A stretch of DNA of 5,485 bases from an uncultured Verrucomicrobiota bacterium. Lineage in GTDB: Bacteria; Verrucomicrobiota; Verrucomicrobiia; Opitutales; LL51. The position numbers and the translations under genes were made by a program. Below, piece by piece: positions 1 to 5,485 of the stretch (the first letter of the stretch is position 1; each line of letters opens with the position of its first letter). The notes beneath the pieces are model-generated. The model was not told the origin of the DNA, made no database searches, and saw nothing but the letters and a program-made list of their open reading frames with translations. The stretch spans positions 1 through 5,485 of the forward strand of contig CAMWJR010000058.1 of NCBI GenBank assembly GCA_947174645.1, written 5' to 3'.

Positions 1-10
1 CAATTGAACC

Positions 11-1753
11 ATGAGTCGGTTCTTAAAAACGTCTGCGCTCTATGGTTTATTGTGTTTTAGCAGCATGGGTTTGGTGGATGGAAGTGCAAAACATACTTCT
101 AAACATACACGAGCAGGAAAGAAGGTAGATCAACCAGAGTCCTCTAAGGCTTCAGAGACCAAAAAAGGACGCAAAAAAAATAAAAATGTTCCGAATTTGA
201 AGATCCAGAAGAGTATCTCGGCCGAAAGTTTAGACAGTGTTGGTACAGTTGATTCAAATTATTGGGATTCAACACAAGTTTCGTCAAATGGTGGTTCTGA
301 GTCCGAAGAAGCGAAGCAACACGTCAAATTCATATCACAATCTCGTGACTTATCGAGCGCGGGTATGAGTCAGTCATCTTCAAAACGTCCACCCATAATT
401 CTTGCGAGAGTTAATAAACCCGCAATGGAAGACAGCGATTCCGATCATCCATCGGTCCTGATATCACGTCCGCAACTAGGGGCGATTCCTTCATTTTCGT
501 GTGACGATCTACTGGCATTAGCGGGAGGCATTCCTGATCCTGATGCGGCGCATCGACGGTCCTCCGAGAGCTCTCCTCGAGACACCAATTCGTTTGATAT
601 TGCCGAAGATATGCTCCATCGTCCTGTGATGAAAGGACCACATGGACACTGGAATGCGATTCCGAAACAGGCACCTTATACATTGGGACAACAACGGCAA
701 CAGCGCGGAATTGCAGAATCGGCTTCGCATTTCTTTGGAGGGAATCAACCAGAATTCCCCTCGATGCAGCCACACTTTATGCCTTCTCAAGGACCTAAAG
801 AGGCCTTCCCGACATTTGCGCCAATACCCATATTAGCAAATGCGAATGGCCGGAATAATATTCCTGTCCTACCGAGGGATCGCCGCCCGAGTCGTGTTGC
901 GGGGAAGCCGGTGCGTTATCATGCGCGAAGCCCGATTCCGGGGGTAATGAATAATAATGCGGGTGCCGGAGCTCAAGTGGCGCAGTTAAATCGCAACAGT
1001 GGTGCATTTCATATGATCGTTTCTGCGCGGAATCTCCGTACGAGTGATGCATGCAATAATGAAGAGCATTTTTCTGAATATTCTCGTGCGACTATCGTTC
1101 AAGAAGAACAGCCAGATTACCAAGAGCAAACGGCACAGTTGTTAAAGAATATCGAGGACTGGATTGAGAGTGAACTCGATAACATGGCTGGAGCGCTGCG
1201 TAAACTGGTCATAAACTGCTGTACAGAGGCAGAGGAGGCGACAATTTCAGAGACATTTGATTGTACCGATGAAGATTTTGATGATTTCAGGAGTGTTTGT
1301 CGTAGTCATAAGACACGGGAGTCCCTTGGCTTTTATAACTACGCAAAACGCGGGGTGAATGAAATTATGGACCGCGTGAATCAAAAAGTTTCCGATAATG
1401 TTTTACGTTGTCTATATTTCAACAATCCGCAGTTGAAGGACAATGAGATGCTCGCCTCACAGGTACGGGGGCTTGTAGATTATCTCGCACAGCCAGTGAC
1501 CAAGAAACTTACCCGGACATCGTTTATGCTTGCAGTTGATGTCAGCGACGATGTTTGTTCGTGCTGCTGTGGTGTTTGGCATAAACCAAAAATCTCTAAA
1601 GAGACAAAGCAACAAATTCTTTCGGGAATTGGCAATAGCTTGAAGGGAATTGCAGGCCTCTTTATCGGCGATGATCTTGCTCAAGGCGCATGTGATCTGG
1701 CGGGTGGCATTTTCAATGTCATTAAGGATGTGTGTACCGCTGAGGTCGAATAG
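11..1753 (+). CDS. Unrecognised secreted protein, Ser/Pro-rich with Cys-rich C-terminal region
   Basis: I do not recognise a family for this 580-residue protein. The start is well fixed: an in-frame TGA lies at 5-7, so the ATG at 11 is the first possible codon, and it gives a plausible Sec signal peptide (basic SRFLK, hydrophobic core at residues 8-22, possible cleavage near VDG-SA at 24-26). A basic, Ser-rich segment follows (30-70, with KKGRKKNKN at 51-59), then a long Ser/Pro/Asn/Gln-rich stretch to about 340 that looks disordered. From about 345 to the end the protein looks helical and carries most of its cysteines (348, 403, 404, 418, 430, 467, 516, 518-520, 561, 575), including CSCCCG at 516-521. 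Residues 535-572 form a Gly-rich, amphipathic to hydrophobic stretch. The protein is probably exported to the periplasm, surface or outside; a role as a host-directed effector or surface protein is only a guess. No clear Shine-Dalgarno precedes it, but only 10 bases are available upstream. Confidence 0.85.
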   Translation: MSRFLKTSALYGLLCFSSMGLVDGSAKHTSKHTRAGKKVDQPESSKASETKKGRKKNKNVPNLKIQKSISAESLDSVGTVDSNYWDSTQVSSNGGSESEEAKQHVKFISQSRDLSSAGMSQSSSKRPPIILARVNKPAMEDSDSDHPSVLISRPQLGAIPSFSCDDLLALAGGIPDPDAAHRRSSESSPRDTNSFDIAEDMLHRPVMKGPHGHWNAIPKQAPYTLGQQRQQRGIAESASHFFGGNQPEFPSMQPHFMPSQGPKEAFPTFAPIPILANANGRNNIPVLPRDRRPSRVAGKPVRYHARSPIPGVMNNNAGAGAQVAQLNRNSGAFHMIVSARNLRTSDACNNEEHFSEYSRATIVQEEQPDYQEQTAQLLKNIEDWIESELDNMAGALRKLVINCCTEAEEATISETFDCTDEDFDDFRSVCRSHKTRESLGFYNYAKRGVNEIMDRVNQKVSDNVLRCLYFNNPQLKDNEMLASQVRGLVDYLAQPVTKKLTRTSFMLAVDVSDDVCSCCCGVWHKPKISKETKQQILSGIGNSLKGIAGLFIGDDLAQGACDLAGGIFNVIKDVCTAEVE

Positions 1754-1791
1754 CATTGTGTTTTACATTGGATTGCCATGGTGCTCCGGGT

Positions 1792-3249
1792 ATGCAAAAA
1801 TTGATGCCGGAGGAAGCCGTGGCTTTAATCCAGCCGAGGGATACCGTCGGAATCGGGGGGTTTACGAGTGCTGGCGCACCATCAACTTTGGGCTCAGCAC
1901 TCTTAGCGTATGCGCAGCAGTGTTGGAAAAACGGTAGACCCTTAGCACTTAATATTATAACTGGAGCTTCGACCTTAAGTTCTATTGATGGTGGGCTTGC
2001 GGAATGCAATGGTATCCGTACACGTTCGCCCTACCAAGCTGATCGGTTGCTACGCCAAAAAATTAATGACGAGTCGGTGCGCTTTTGGGATTTCCACCTT
2101 TCCGACTTTCCTCAGGCGCTGCGTAGTGGTATTTGGGGTCCCATCGATTTCGCACTAATCGAAGCTGAGTCTGTCGATCTCCAGGGGCGAATTATTCTAA
2201 CTTCGGGTGTTGGAATTACTCCAACACTTTGCCATCTCGCGAAAAAAATCATTGTTGAACTTCGTGACGATTCAACAATGCAGTTTCAGGGAATACATGA
2301 CATTTACGAGGTGAGGTTACCGCCACGTACTTTGCCGATACCATTGACGCAAGTTGCGCAGCGTATTGGGACGGAATATGTCCAAGTCGACCCCCACAAA
2401 ATTGTAGGTGTTGTTCAAGGCAATCGGCCACGGGAGCACGCCATTCTCGACCATCCAACGCCGGAAAGCAATCGCATCGGGGAACACATTTTGCGATTTT
2501 TTGCAATGGAAACCCATCTAGGGCGCTTTCCAAAAACACTTTTACCACTACAAGTTGGCGTTGGTAATGTTGCAAACGCATTGATGCAACGTCTAACGGA
2601 GGTTGATGGCCCGCAATATGAGGTTTATTCCGAAGTATTGCAAGATGCGATTATTGAAGGGGTTTTATCGGGGCGGATTCGAATGGCCAGTGGTGGTGCT
2701 TTTGCCGTTACGAAAAGTTGTTTTCAGACAATGCGAACGCATTGGGAGACGTTGCGTGTCAAGACTTTACTACGTCCTCAAGAAATTACAAATCACCCTG
2801 AAATTATCCGTCGTTTGGGAATCATTGCGATCAATACGGCGCTCGAGGTTGATCTCTGGGGGAATGTGAATAGCACGCACGTCTGTGGACGGCAAATGAT
2901 GAATGGGATCGGCGGCTCGGGCGATTTCGCGCGTAACGCATATTTGACGATTTTTGCGACACCTTCTACGGCAAAAAATGGGGCAATCAGTGCAATTGTC
3001 CCACTTTGCAGCCATGTCGATCATATCGATCACGATGTCGATGTCGTGGTGACGGAGTATGGACTGGCCGATCTTCGCGGGAAAACACCTCGAGAACGTG
3101 CAGTATGTATCATTGAAAACTGTGCGCATCCCAATTATCGAGAAGCGTTGCAAGCATGTATTACATCCGATCGTGCCCATATCCCTATCGATCTCTCTCA
3201 GGCGCATCGCTTTCACTTAAACTTTTTAGAACAAGGGAAAATGTTATGA
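1792..3249 (+). CDS. Acetyl-CoA hydrolase/transferase family, probable succinyl-CoA:acetate CoA-transferase
   Basis: This cytoplasmic enzyme probably moves CoA between succinyl-CoA and acetate (or hydrolyses acetyl-CoA), linking acetate handling to the TCA cycle. Residue numbers are from the ATG at 1792 (485 aa, near the usual family length of about 500). The N-terminal half has the CoA-transferase glycine motif GIGGFTSAGAP (20-30) and ITGAST (56-61). The C-terminal half has LLPLQVGVGNVANA (250-263), the YSEVLQD motif with the expected catalytic Glu at 281 (GAA at 2632-2634), NVNSTHV (358-364), MMNGIGGSGDFARNAYL (369-385), SHVDHIDHDVDV (407-418) and TEYGLADLRG (421-430). These match class I enzymes of the Cat1/AarC type. 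The frame stays open back to a TTG at 1756, but the 12 extra residues (CFTLDCHGAPG region) do not look like the family N-terminus, so I chose 1792. Ribosome-binding sequence there is weak (CCGGG just upstream). It lies 38 bases after the secreted-protein gene and overlaps dapB by 4 bases. Sequence alone does not separate succinate, acetate or other acyl specificity. Confidence 0.93.
   Translation: MQKLMPEEAVALIQPRDTVGIGGFTSAGAPSTLGSALLAYAQQCWKNGRPLALNIITGASTLSSIDGGLAECNGIRTRSPYQADRLLRQKINDESVRFWDFHLSDFPQALRSGIWGPIDFALIEAESVDLQGRIILTSGVGITPTLCHLAKKIIVELRDDSTMQFQGIHDIYEVRLPPRTLPIPLTQVAQRIGTEYVQVDPHKIVGVVQGNRPREHAILDHPTPESNRIGEHILRFFAMETHLGRFPKTLLPLQVGVGNVANALMQRLTEVDGPQYEVYSEVLQDAIIEGVLSGRIRMASGGAFAVTKSCFQTMRTHWETLRVKTLLRPQEITNHPEIIRRLGIIAINTALEVDLWGNVNSTHVCGRQMMNGIGGSGDFARNAYLTIFATPSTAKNGAISAIVPLCSHVDHIDHDVDVVVTEYGLADLRGKTPRERAVCIIENCAHPNYREALQACITSDRAHIPIDLSQAHRFHLNFLEQGKML
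2207..2227. repeat. Perfect inverted repeat, 8-bp arms, inside CoA-transferase gene
   Basis: GTGTTGGA (2207-2214) pairs perfectly with TCCAACAC (2220-2227) across a 5-base loop. It lies wholly within coding sequence (GVGITPT). A repeat of this size is expected once or twice by chance in a window this long, so function is uncertain. Confidence 0.5.
2250..2280. repeat. Perfect inverted repeat, 10-bp arms, inside CoA-transferase gene
   Basis: CATTGTTGAA (2250-2259) is the exact reverse complement of TTCAACAATG (2271-2280), with an 11-base loop. It starts 22 bases after the preceding inverted repeat. It is in coding sequence (IVELRDDSTM) and has no following T-run, so it is not a standard terminator. 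It may be chance, an mRNA structure or a protein-binding site. Confidence 0.5.
3233..3238 (+). promoter_or_regulatory. Shine-Dalgarno of dapB inside the CoA-transferase gene
   Basis: AAGGGA ends 7 bases before the ATG at 3246. It is the clearest ribosome-binding site in the window and supports the internal dapB start over the longer open frame that begins at 3156. It lies in the last codons of the upstream gene, and with the ATGA start/stop overlap (3246-3249) it points to coupled translation. Confidence 0.75.
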
Positions 3250-3965
3250 ATATTCTTTTAAATGGTGCTCAGGGCAAAATGGGGCAGGCAGTCCTTGAGG
3301 CATCGTCACAAGAAGATACCGTTGTGATCGAGCGTAATGGAGCGGCAATATTTTCGATTTCCCAAGGTGCTGTCGATGTTGGTATCGATTTTAGCACTCC
3401 TGATGGAACGATAGAACTCCTCGAGCTGGCGTTGCAGTACCACATTCCACTTGTTATTGGGACAACCGGGTTAAATGCAAAACAGCAGTCACGGATGTGC
3501 AAAGCCGCAGAGCAAATTAAGATTCTTTACTCACGTAATTTTTCGTTGGGAGTTCATGTGTTTCGAAAATTGATTCGGATGGCAGCGCAGTGCCTTCCAT
3601 CGAGCTTTCAAATCGAAATCGTTGAACGCCATCACAAACATAAAAGAGATGCACCAAGCGGTACTGCGAAATCTTGCCTGGAAGATATCCAAGCAGTGAG
3701 GGCAGATAGTGACGTTGTTTTTGGTCGCCATGGTCAAGCTACGGGAGATCGCAACGACAATGAAATCGGAGTTCATTCGCTCCGCGGTGGGGAAGTTTTC
3801 GGCGAGCATAGCGTTCTATGGATCGGGGATCACGAAGAGCTCATTTTGGAACACCGCGCCTTTGATCGCCTCGCATTTGCCCAGGGTGCTCTTACCGCCG
3901 CTCGATGGTTGGTTGCTAATCCTGCGATACACGGATTTTTTTCCTTTCAAGATATTGTCGCGTAA
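3246..3965 (+). CDS. dapB: 4-hydroxy-tetrahydrodipicolinate reductase
   Basis: DapB uses NAD(P)H to reduce the product of DapA to tetrahydrodipicolinate, the second committed step toward meso-diaminopimelate (peptidoglycan) and lysine, in the cytoplasm. The 239-residue protein starts with a Rossmann dinucleotide motif GAQGKMG (7-13). It continues with DFSTPDG (48-54), VIGTTGL (70-76) and SRNFSLGVHVF (96-106). The catalytic and substrate-binding signature ERHHKHKRDAPSGTA spans 127-141, with the expected His pair at 129-130, Lys133 and the PSGT loop. IGVHSLRGGEVFGEHSV (174-190) and HRAFDRLAFAQGALTAARWL (203-222) complete the family pattern. It is shorter than the E. coli enzyme (273 aa), mainly because the region between the first nucleotide-binding motif and DFSTP is compact; all key motifs are present, so it should be active. 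Arg97 replaces the Ala usual in SANFS. Cofactor preference (NADH or NADPH) cannot be told. The start is set by a Shine-Dalgarno at 3233-3238 and a 4-base overlap with the CoA-transferase gene. No dapA neighbour lies in the window. Confidence 0.97.
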   Translation: MNILLNGAQGKMGQAVLEASSQEDTVVIERNGAAIFSISQGAVDVGIDFSTPDGTIELLELALQYHIPLVIGTTGLNAKQQSRMCKAAEQIKILYSRNFSLGVHVFRKLIRMAAQCLPSSFQIEIVERHHKHKRDAPSGTAKSCLEDIQAVRADSDVVFGRHGQATGDRNDNEIGVHSLRGGEVFGEHSVLWIGDHEELILEHRAFDRLAFAQGALTAARWLVANPAIHGFFSFQDIVA

Positions 3966-3970
3966 TAGCT

Positions 3971-4609
3971 TTACGTATTTTGTCGCTGCACTTCGAGATA
4001 GAGCTGTCGACTAATCCATGCATCAGTTGCGGCATAGACGAGCTGTCGTGCTGAAAGTTTTTCTTGTGACCAATCTGTGACTTGAGAAGACTTCGAGATG
4101 CGGCATCTCAAAAAGATCGCACAGAGATTTCGTAGACCGGTTTGTTCAACGCCAAGCGCACGCGTAGTTTCACTAATGTCTCGAAATCCTGCGTGGCGAA
4201 AAGGTTCAATATCACAGAGCTTGAGAACGTCGTCATGAATCGCGATACCGACTTTTTCGATTTTAGGGTTTTCTAAAAAAGGTTTGAGATGGCGCAATTG
4301 ACCGATTTTAGGGAGTTGAAAAATGTAAACCTTATCTTCTGTTGCGACTTGGACGATTGAGGGAGGGTATTTTTCGCCTTTGGAGAATGCGGGGCGACTC
4401 TCGGTATCAAAGCCGACAAGTGTTTCTTTTTGAATTTCCCGTACGGATTGTTGTGCCAATTCGACCGTGTCCACAAAAATGATTTCGCCCTGGTAAGAAC
4501 TCACAGGGAGGCGCGAGATTGCTTCTTTGGAAATCTTTTTGGGAAACCGCGGCAGCACGCGCAAGGCTCTTAAAACATGAACAACATGTGAAAATGCCCG
4601 CTGCAACAT
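3971..4609 (-). CDS. Single-domain DEDDy 3'-5' exonuclease (RNase D/WRN-exonuclease-like)
   Basis: This protein should remove nucleotides from DNA or RNA 3' ends using two metal ions. Numbered from the ATG at 4609 (212 aa), ExoI is VGFDTESRP (65-73) with metal ligands Asp68 and Glu70; ExoII is KVGIAIHDDVLKL (119-131), with Asp127 aligning to the aspartate of GDQWKL-type WRN sequences; and ExoIII is YAATD (192-196), giving the tyrosine DEDDy subclass. GLRNLCAIFLRCRISKS (158-174) and TDWSQEKLSARQLVYAATDAW (178-198) are typical of stand-alone bacterial relatives. No HRDC domain is present, unlike true RNase D, and no helicase. The conserved part begins near ISKEAISRLP (26-35), so the ATG start gives a basic extension of about 25 residues without a good Shine-Dalgarno. 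A GTG at 4556-4558 is an attractive alternative start, preceded at about 8 bases by AAGAG. The gene converges on dapB with 5 bases between the stop codons. Whether the substrate is DNA or RNA cannot be told. Confidence 0.9.
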   Translation of the reverse strand: MLQRAFSHVVHVLRALRVLPRFPKKISKEAISRLPVSSYQGEIIFVDTVELAQQSVREIQKETLVGFDTESRPAFSKGEKYPPSIVQVATEDKVYIFQLPKIGQLRHLKPFLENPKIEKVGIAIHDDVLKLCDIEPFRHAGFRDISETTRALGVEQTGLRNLCAIFLRCRISKSSQVTDWSQEKLSARQLVYAATDAWISRQLYLEVQRQNT

Positions 4610-4699
4610 ACGGCATCACGCTGAACCAAAGTCCCCAAAACTCAAGGATAATTTTTCTTTCGACTTGGCAGAAGATCTCGGTACAACGGGCCTCATTCG
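4610..4699. promoter_or_regulatory. Divergent intergenic region between exonuclease and prepilin genes
   Basis: These 90 bases separate two divergent starts (140 bases if the exonuclease begins at the GTG at 4558) and should hold promoter elements for at least one of them. GATAAT at 4647-4652 resembles a sigma-70 -10 element on the plus strand, but no -35 match lies at 16-18 bases (CTGAAC at 4621-4626 is 20 bases away). I see no strong Shine-Dalgarno before 4700, only CGGG about 9 bases upstream. The assignment comes from position more than from motif quality. Confidence 0.35.
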
Positions 4700-5482
4700 A
4701 TGCGGTTCGTCCAAAAGTCGGCATTTACGATCGTCGAGCTACTTATTGCCAGTGTATCATCGGCGTTGTTGCTCATTTTTATGATGTTTGCGGTGCAAAA
4801 GATCCTCGACCAAAAACAGCGAGAGAATTTTAAGTGCGATCTTTTGGAGGAGTGTTATCAAATTTTAAATCTCTTGGCGTGCGATTGGGAACAAAAGACG
4901 ATTTCTGTTGGGAATTTTTTGCTTCGTGAATCCTCGTATCCGGTGATATACACTCGCTCAAAGCCGCAATTGATGTTTTTCAGGGATACCCCTAAAGGAC
5001 CGCAATTGGTATGTTATGCGGTAGGAACATTGCCTAAAAATCAAAATATTGGTTTAGCCGGAGAGGTTTTTTTTCAAGCAGTGAAATCGGTGGAAGAATC
5101 GAAAGAAATTTTTAAGGCCACAGCGGAGAGTTCTGAGGTAGAGGAGGAAAACTATTTTTCGGATGATGAAATTTTTACGTTTTCTAACTTGATCTCGGAA
5201 AATGTTGTAGATTTGACGGTCATTCCGATGGAATTCGATCCGGACGACCAGAAATGGATTCCTTTCACAATAAAAAGTTTTACCGTTGACCGAGGCGGGA
5301 TCTGGAGCGAGGGACAAGAAATTTCCAACACTCGAAACTTGGGCTTTGCCGAGGTAACGGTGGTCGCATTAGCCAATGCACAACAATCTGAGTACAAGAA
5401 ATGCCTCAATGATGAGTCACGTCGCGATTTTTTGCATAAAAATGGGGTTCGACTGACACGCGTGATACCGTGGTATCTTTAA
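4700..5482 (+). CDS. Prepilin-like protein with N-methylation motif, GspJ/PulJ-like minor pseudopilin candidate
   Basis: This 260-residue protein is probably inserted in the inner membrane, cleaved by a prepilin peptidase and assembled into a type II secretion pseudopilus or type IV pilus-like fibre. It begins with a short basic leader (MRFVQKSA), then FTIVELLIA (9-17) with Glu at +5 of the mature protein (residue 13), and a hydrophobic helix to about 32. The leader ends in Ala8, not the usual Gly. The rest is a globular periplasmic domain, with an acidic low-complexity stretch at about 131-157 (VEESKE, EVEEEN, SDDE). LISENVVDLTVIPMEF (164-179) followed by GFAEVTVVALANAQQ (215-229) resembles the C-terminal strands of GspJ-type proteins and of prepilin-like proteins found in verrucomicrobial gene cassettes; this is a resemblance by eye, so the subfamily is tentative. 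The ATG at 4700 is the only sensible start, because an in-frame TAA precedes it at 4649-4651 with no ATG, GTG or TTG between. The gene is complete, ending TAA at 5480-5482. Confidence 0.85.
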   Translation: MRFVQKSAFTIVELLIASVSSALLLIFMMFAVQKILDQKQRENFKCDLLEECYQILNLLACDWEQKTISVGNFLLRESSYPVIYTRSKPQLMFFRDTPKGPQLVCYAVGTLPKNQNIGLAGEVFFQAVKSVEESKEIFKATAESSEVEEENYFSDDEIFTFSNLISENVVDLTVIPMEFDPDDQKWIPFTIKSFTVDRGGIWSEGQEISNTRNLGFAEVTVVALANAQQSEYKKCLNDESRRDFLHKNGVRLTRVIPWYL

Positions 5483-5485
5483 GTG
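5483..5485 (+). other. Possible start codon of a following gene, cut by the window edge
   Basis: The final three bases are GTG, directly after the prepilin stop codon (TAAGTG). Pseudopilin genes commonly sit in tightly packed clusters, so this could be the first codon of the next one. Nothing beyond it is visible. Confidence 0.15.

Noticed and set aside
1754..1791. Possible promoter or terminator between the secreted-protein gene and the CoA-transferase gene
   Set aside because: Only 38 bases are available, and I see neither a stable hairpin with a T-run nor a -35/-10 pair.
3016..3056. Repeated GTCGAT/ATCGAT-like units resembling a small direct or palindromic repeat
   Set aside because: They encode the conserved HVDHIDHDVDVVV motif of the CoA-transferase, so protein constraint with repeated Asp/Val/His codons explains them.
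2770..3216. Minus-strand open frame of 148 codons inside the CoA-transferase gene
   Set aside because: It lies antisense to strongly conserved family motifs, and its His/Ile/Asp/Cys-rich composition reflects the complement of GATC/CGAT-rich coding sequence. No domain is recognisable.
3156..3245. Upstream in-frame extension of dapB by 30 codons
   Set aside because: The extra residues do not precede a Rossmann fold in the DapB family, and a good Shine-Dalgarno with an ATGA overlap marks the start at 3246.
3961..3975. CGTAA-TAGCT-TTACG symmetry between the dapB and exonuclease stop codons as a bidirectional terminator
   Set aside because: The stem is only 5 bp, AT-rich, and lacks a following T-run. 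The symmetry comes mostly from two convergent TAA stop codons.
4519..4833. Plus-strand open frame of 104 codons overlapping the prepilin start and lying antisense to the exonuclease N-terminus
   Set aside because: It shows no prepilin motif, signal peptide or recognisable domain, and it overlaps well-supported genes on both sides. It looks like a chance open frame, despite pseudopilin genes often overlapping.

Overview
This window is a compact stretch of bacterial chromosome with five protein-coding genes and almost no non-coding DNA. Three genes run left to right (11-3965). They are followed by a convergent gene on the minus strand (3971 to about 4609), and then a plus-strand gene diverges from it (4700-5482). 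I see no rRNA, tRNA, CRISPR array, insertion sequence or phage gene. Base composition looks moderate (somewhat under 50% GC by eye) and even throughout, so nothing points to recent transfer. The organism makes lysine/diaminopimelate and has type IV pilin-like or type II secretion-like machinery, so it is probably diderm. Several details would fit the PVC superphylum, perhaps Verrucomicrobiota: the general look of the prepilin-like protein, the stand-alone WRN/RNase D-like exonuclease, the weak Shine-Dalgarno sequences and the unrecognised secreted protein. That placement is inference at low confidence.

Region 11-1753 encodes a 580-residue protein with a signal peptide that I cannot assign to a family. 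Its first ~340 residues are Ser/Pro/Asn-rich and look disordered. Its last ~240 residues look helical and are rich in cysteine. Region 1792-3249 encodes a clear acetyl-CoA hydrolase/CoA-transferase of the Cat1/AarC (succinyl-CoA:acetate CoA-transferase) type with its catalytic glutamate in place. It overlaps by four bases (ATGA) with dapB (3246-3965), a short but complete 4-hydroxy-tetrahydrodipicolinate reductase. These two are almost certainly translationally coupled. The secreted-protein gene ends only 38 bases before the CoA-transferase and may belong to the same transcript.

Region 3971-4609 (minus strand) is a single-domain DEDDy 3'-5' exonuclease whose stop codon lies 5 bp from that of dapB. 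Region 4700-5482 is a prepilin-like protein with a class III signal peptide, similar in layout to GspJ/PulJ minor pseudopilins. The last three bases of the window are a GTG directly after its stop codon, possibly the start of the next gene of a pseudopilin cluster.

The most unusual items are the unrecognised secreted Cys-rich protein, the coupling of a CoA-transferase to a diaminopimelate-pathway gene, the prepilin with Ala instead of Gly before the cleavage site, and two neighbouring perfect inverted repeats inside the CoA-transferase gene. I did not find convincing evidence of a wholly new multi-gene system.
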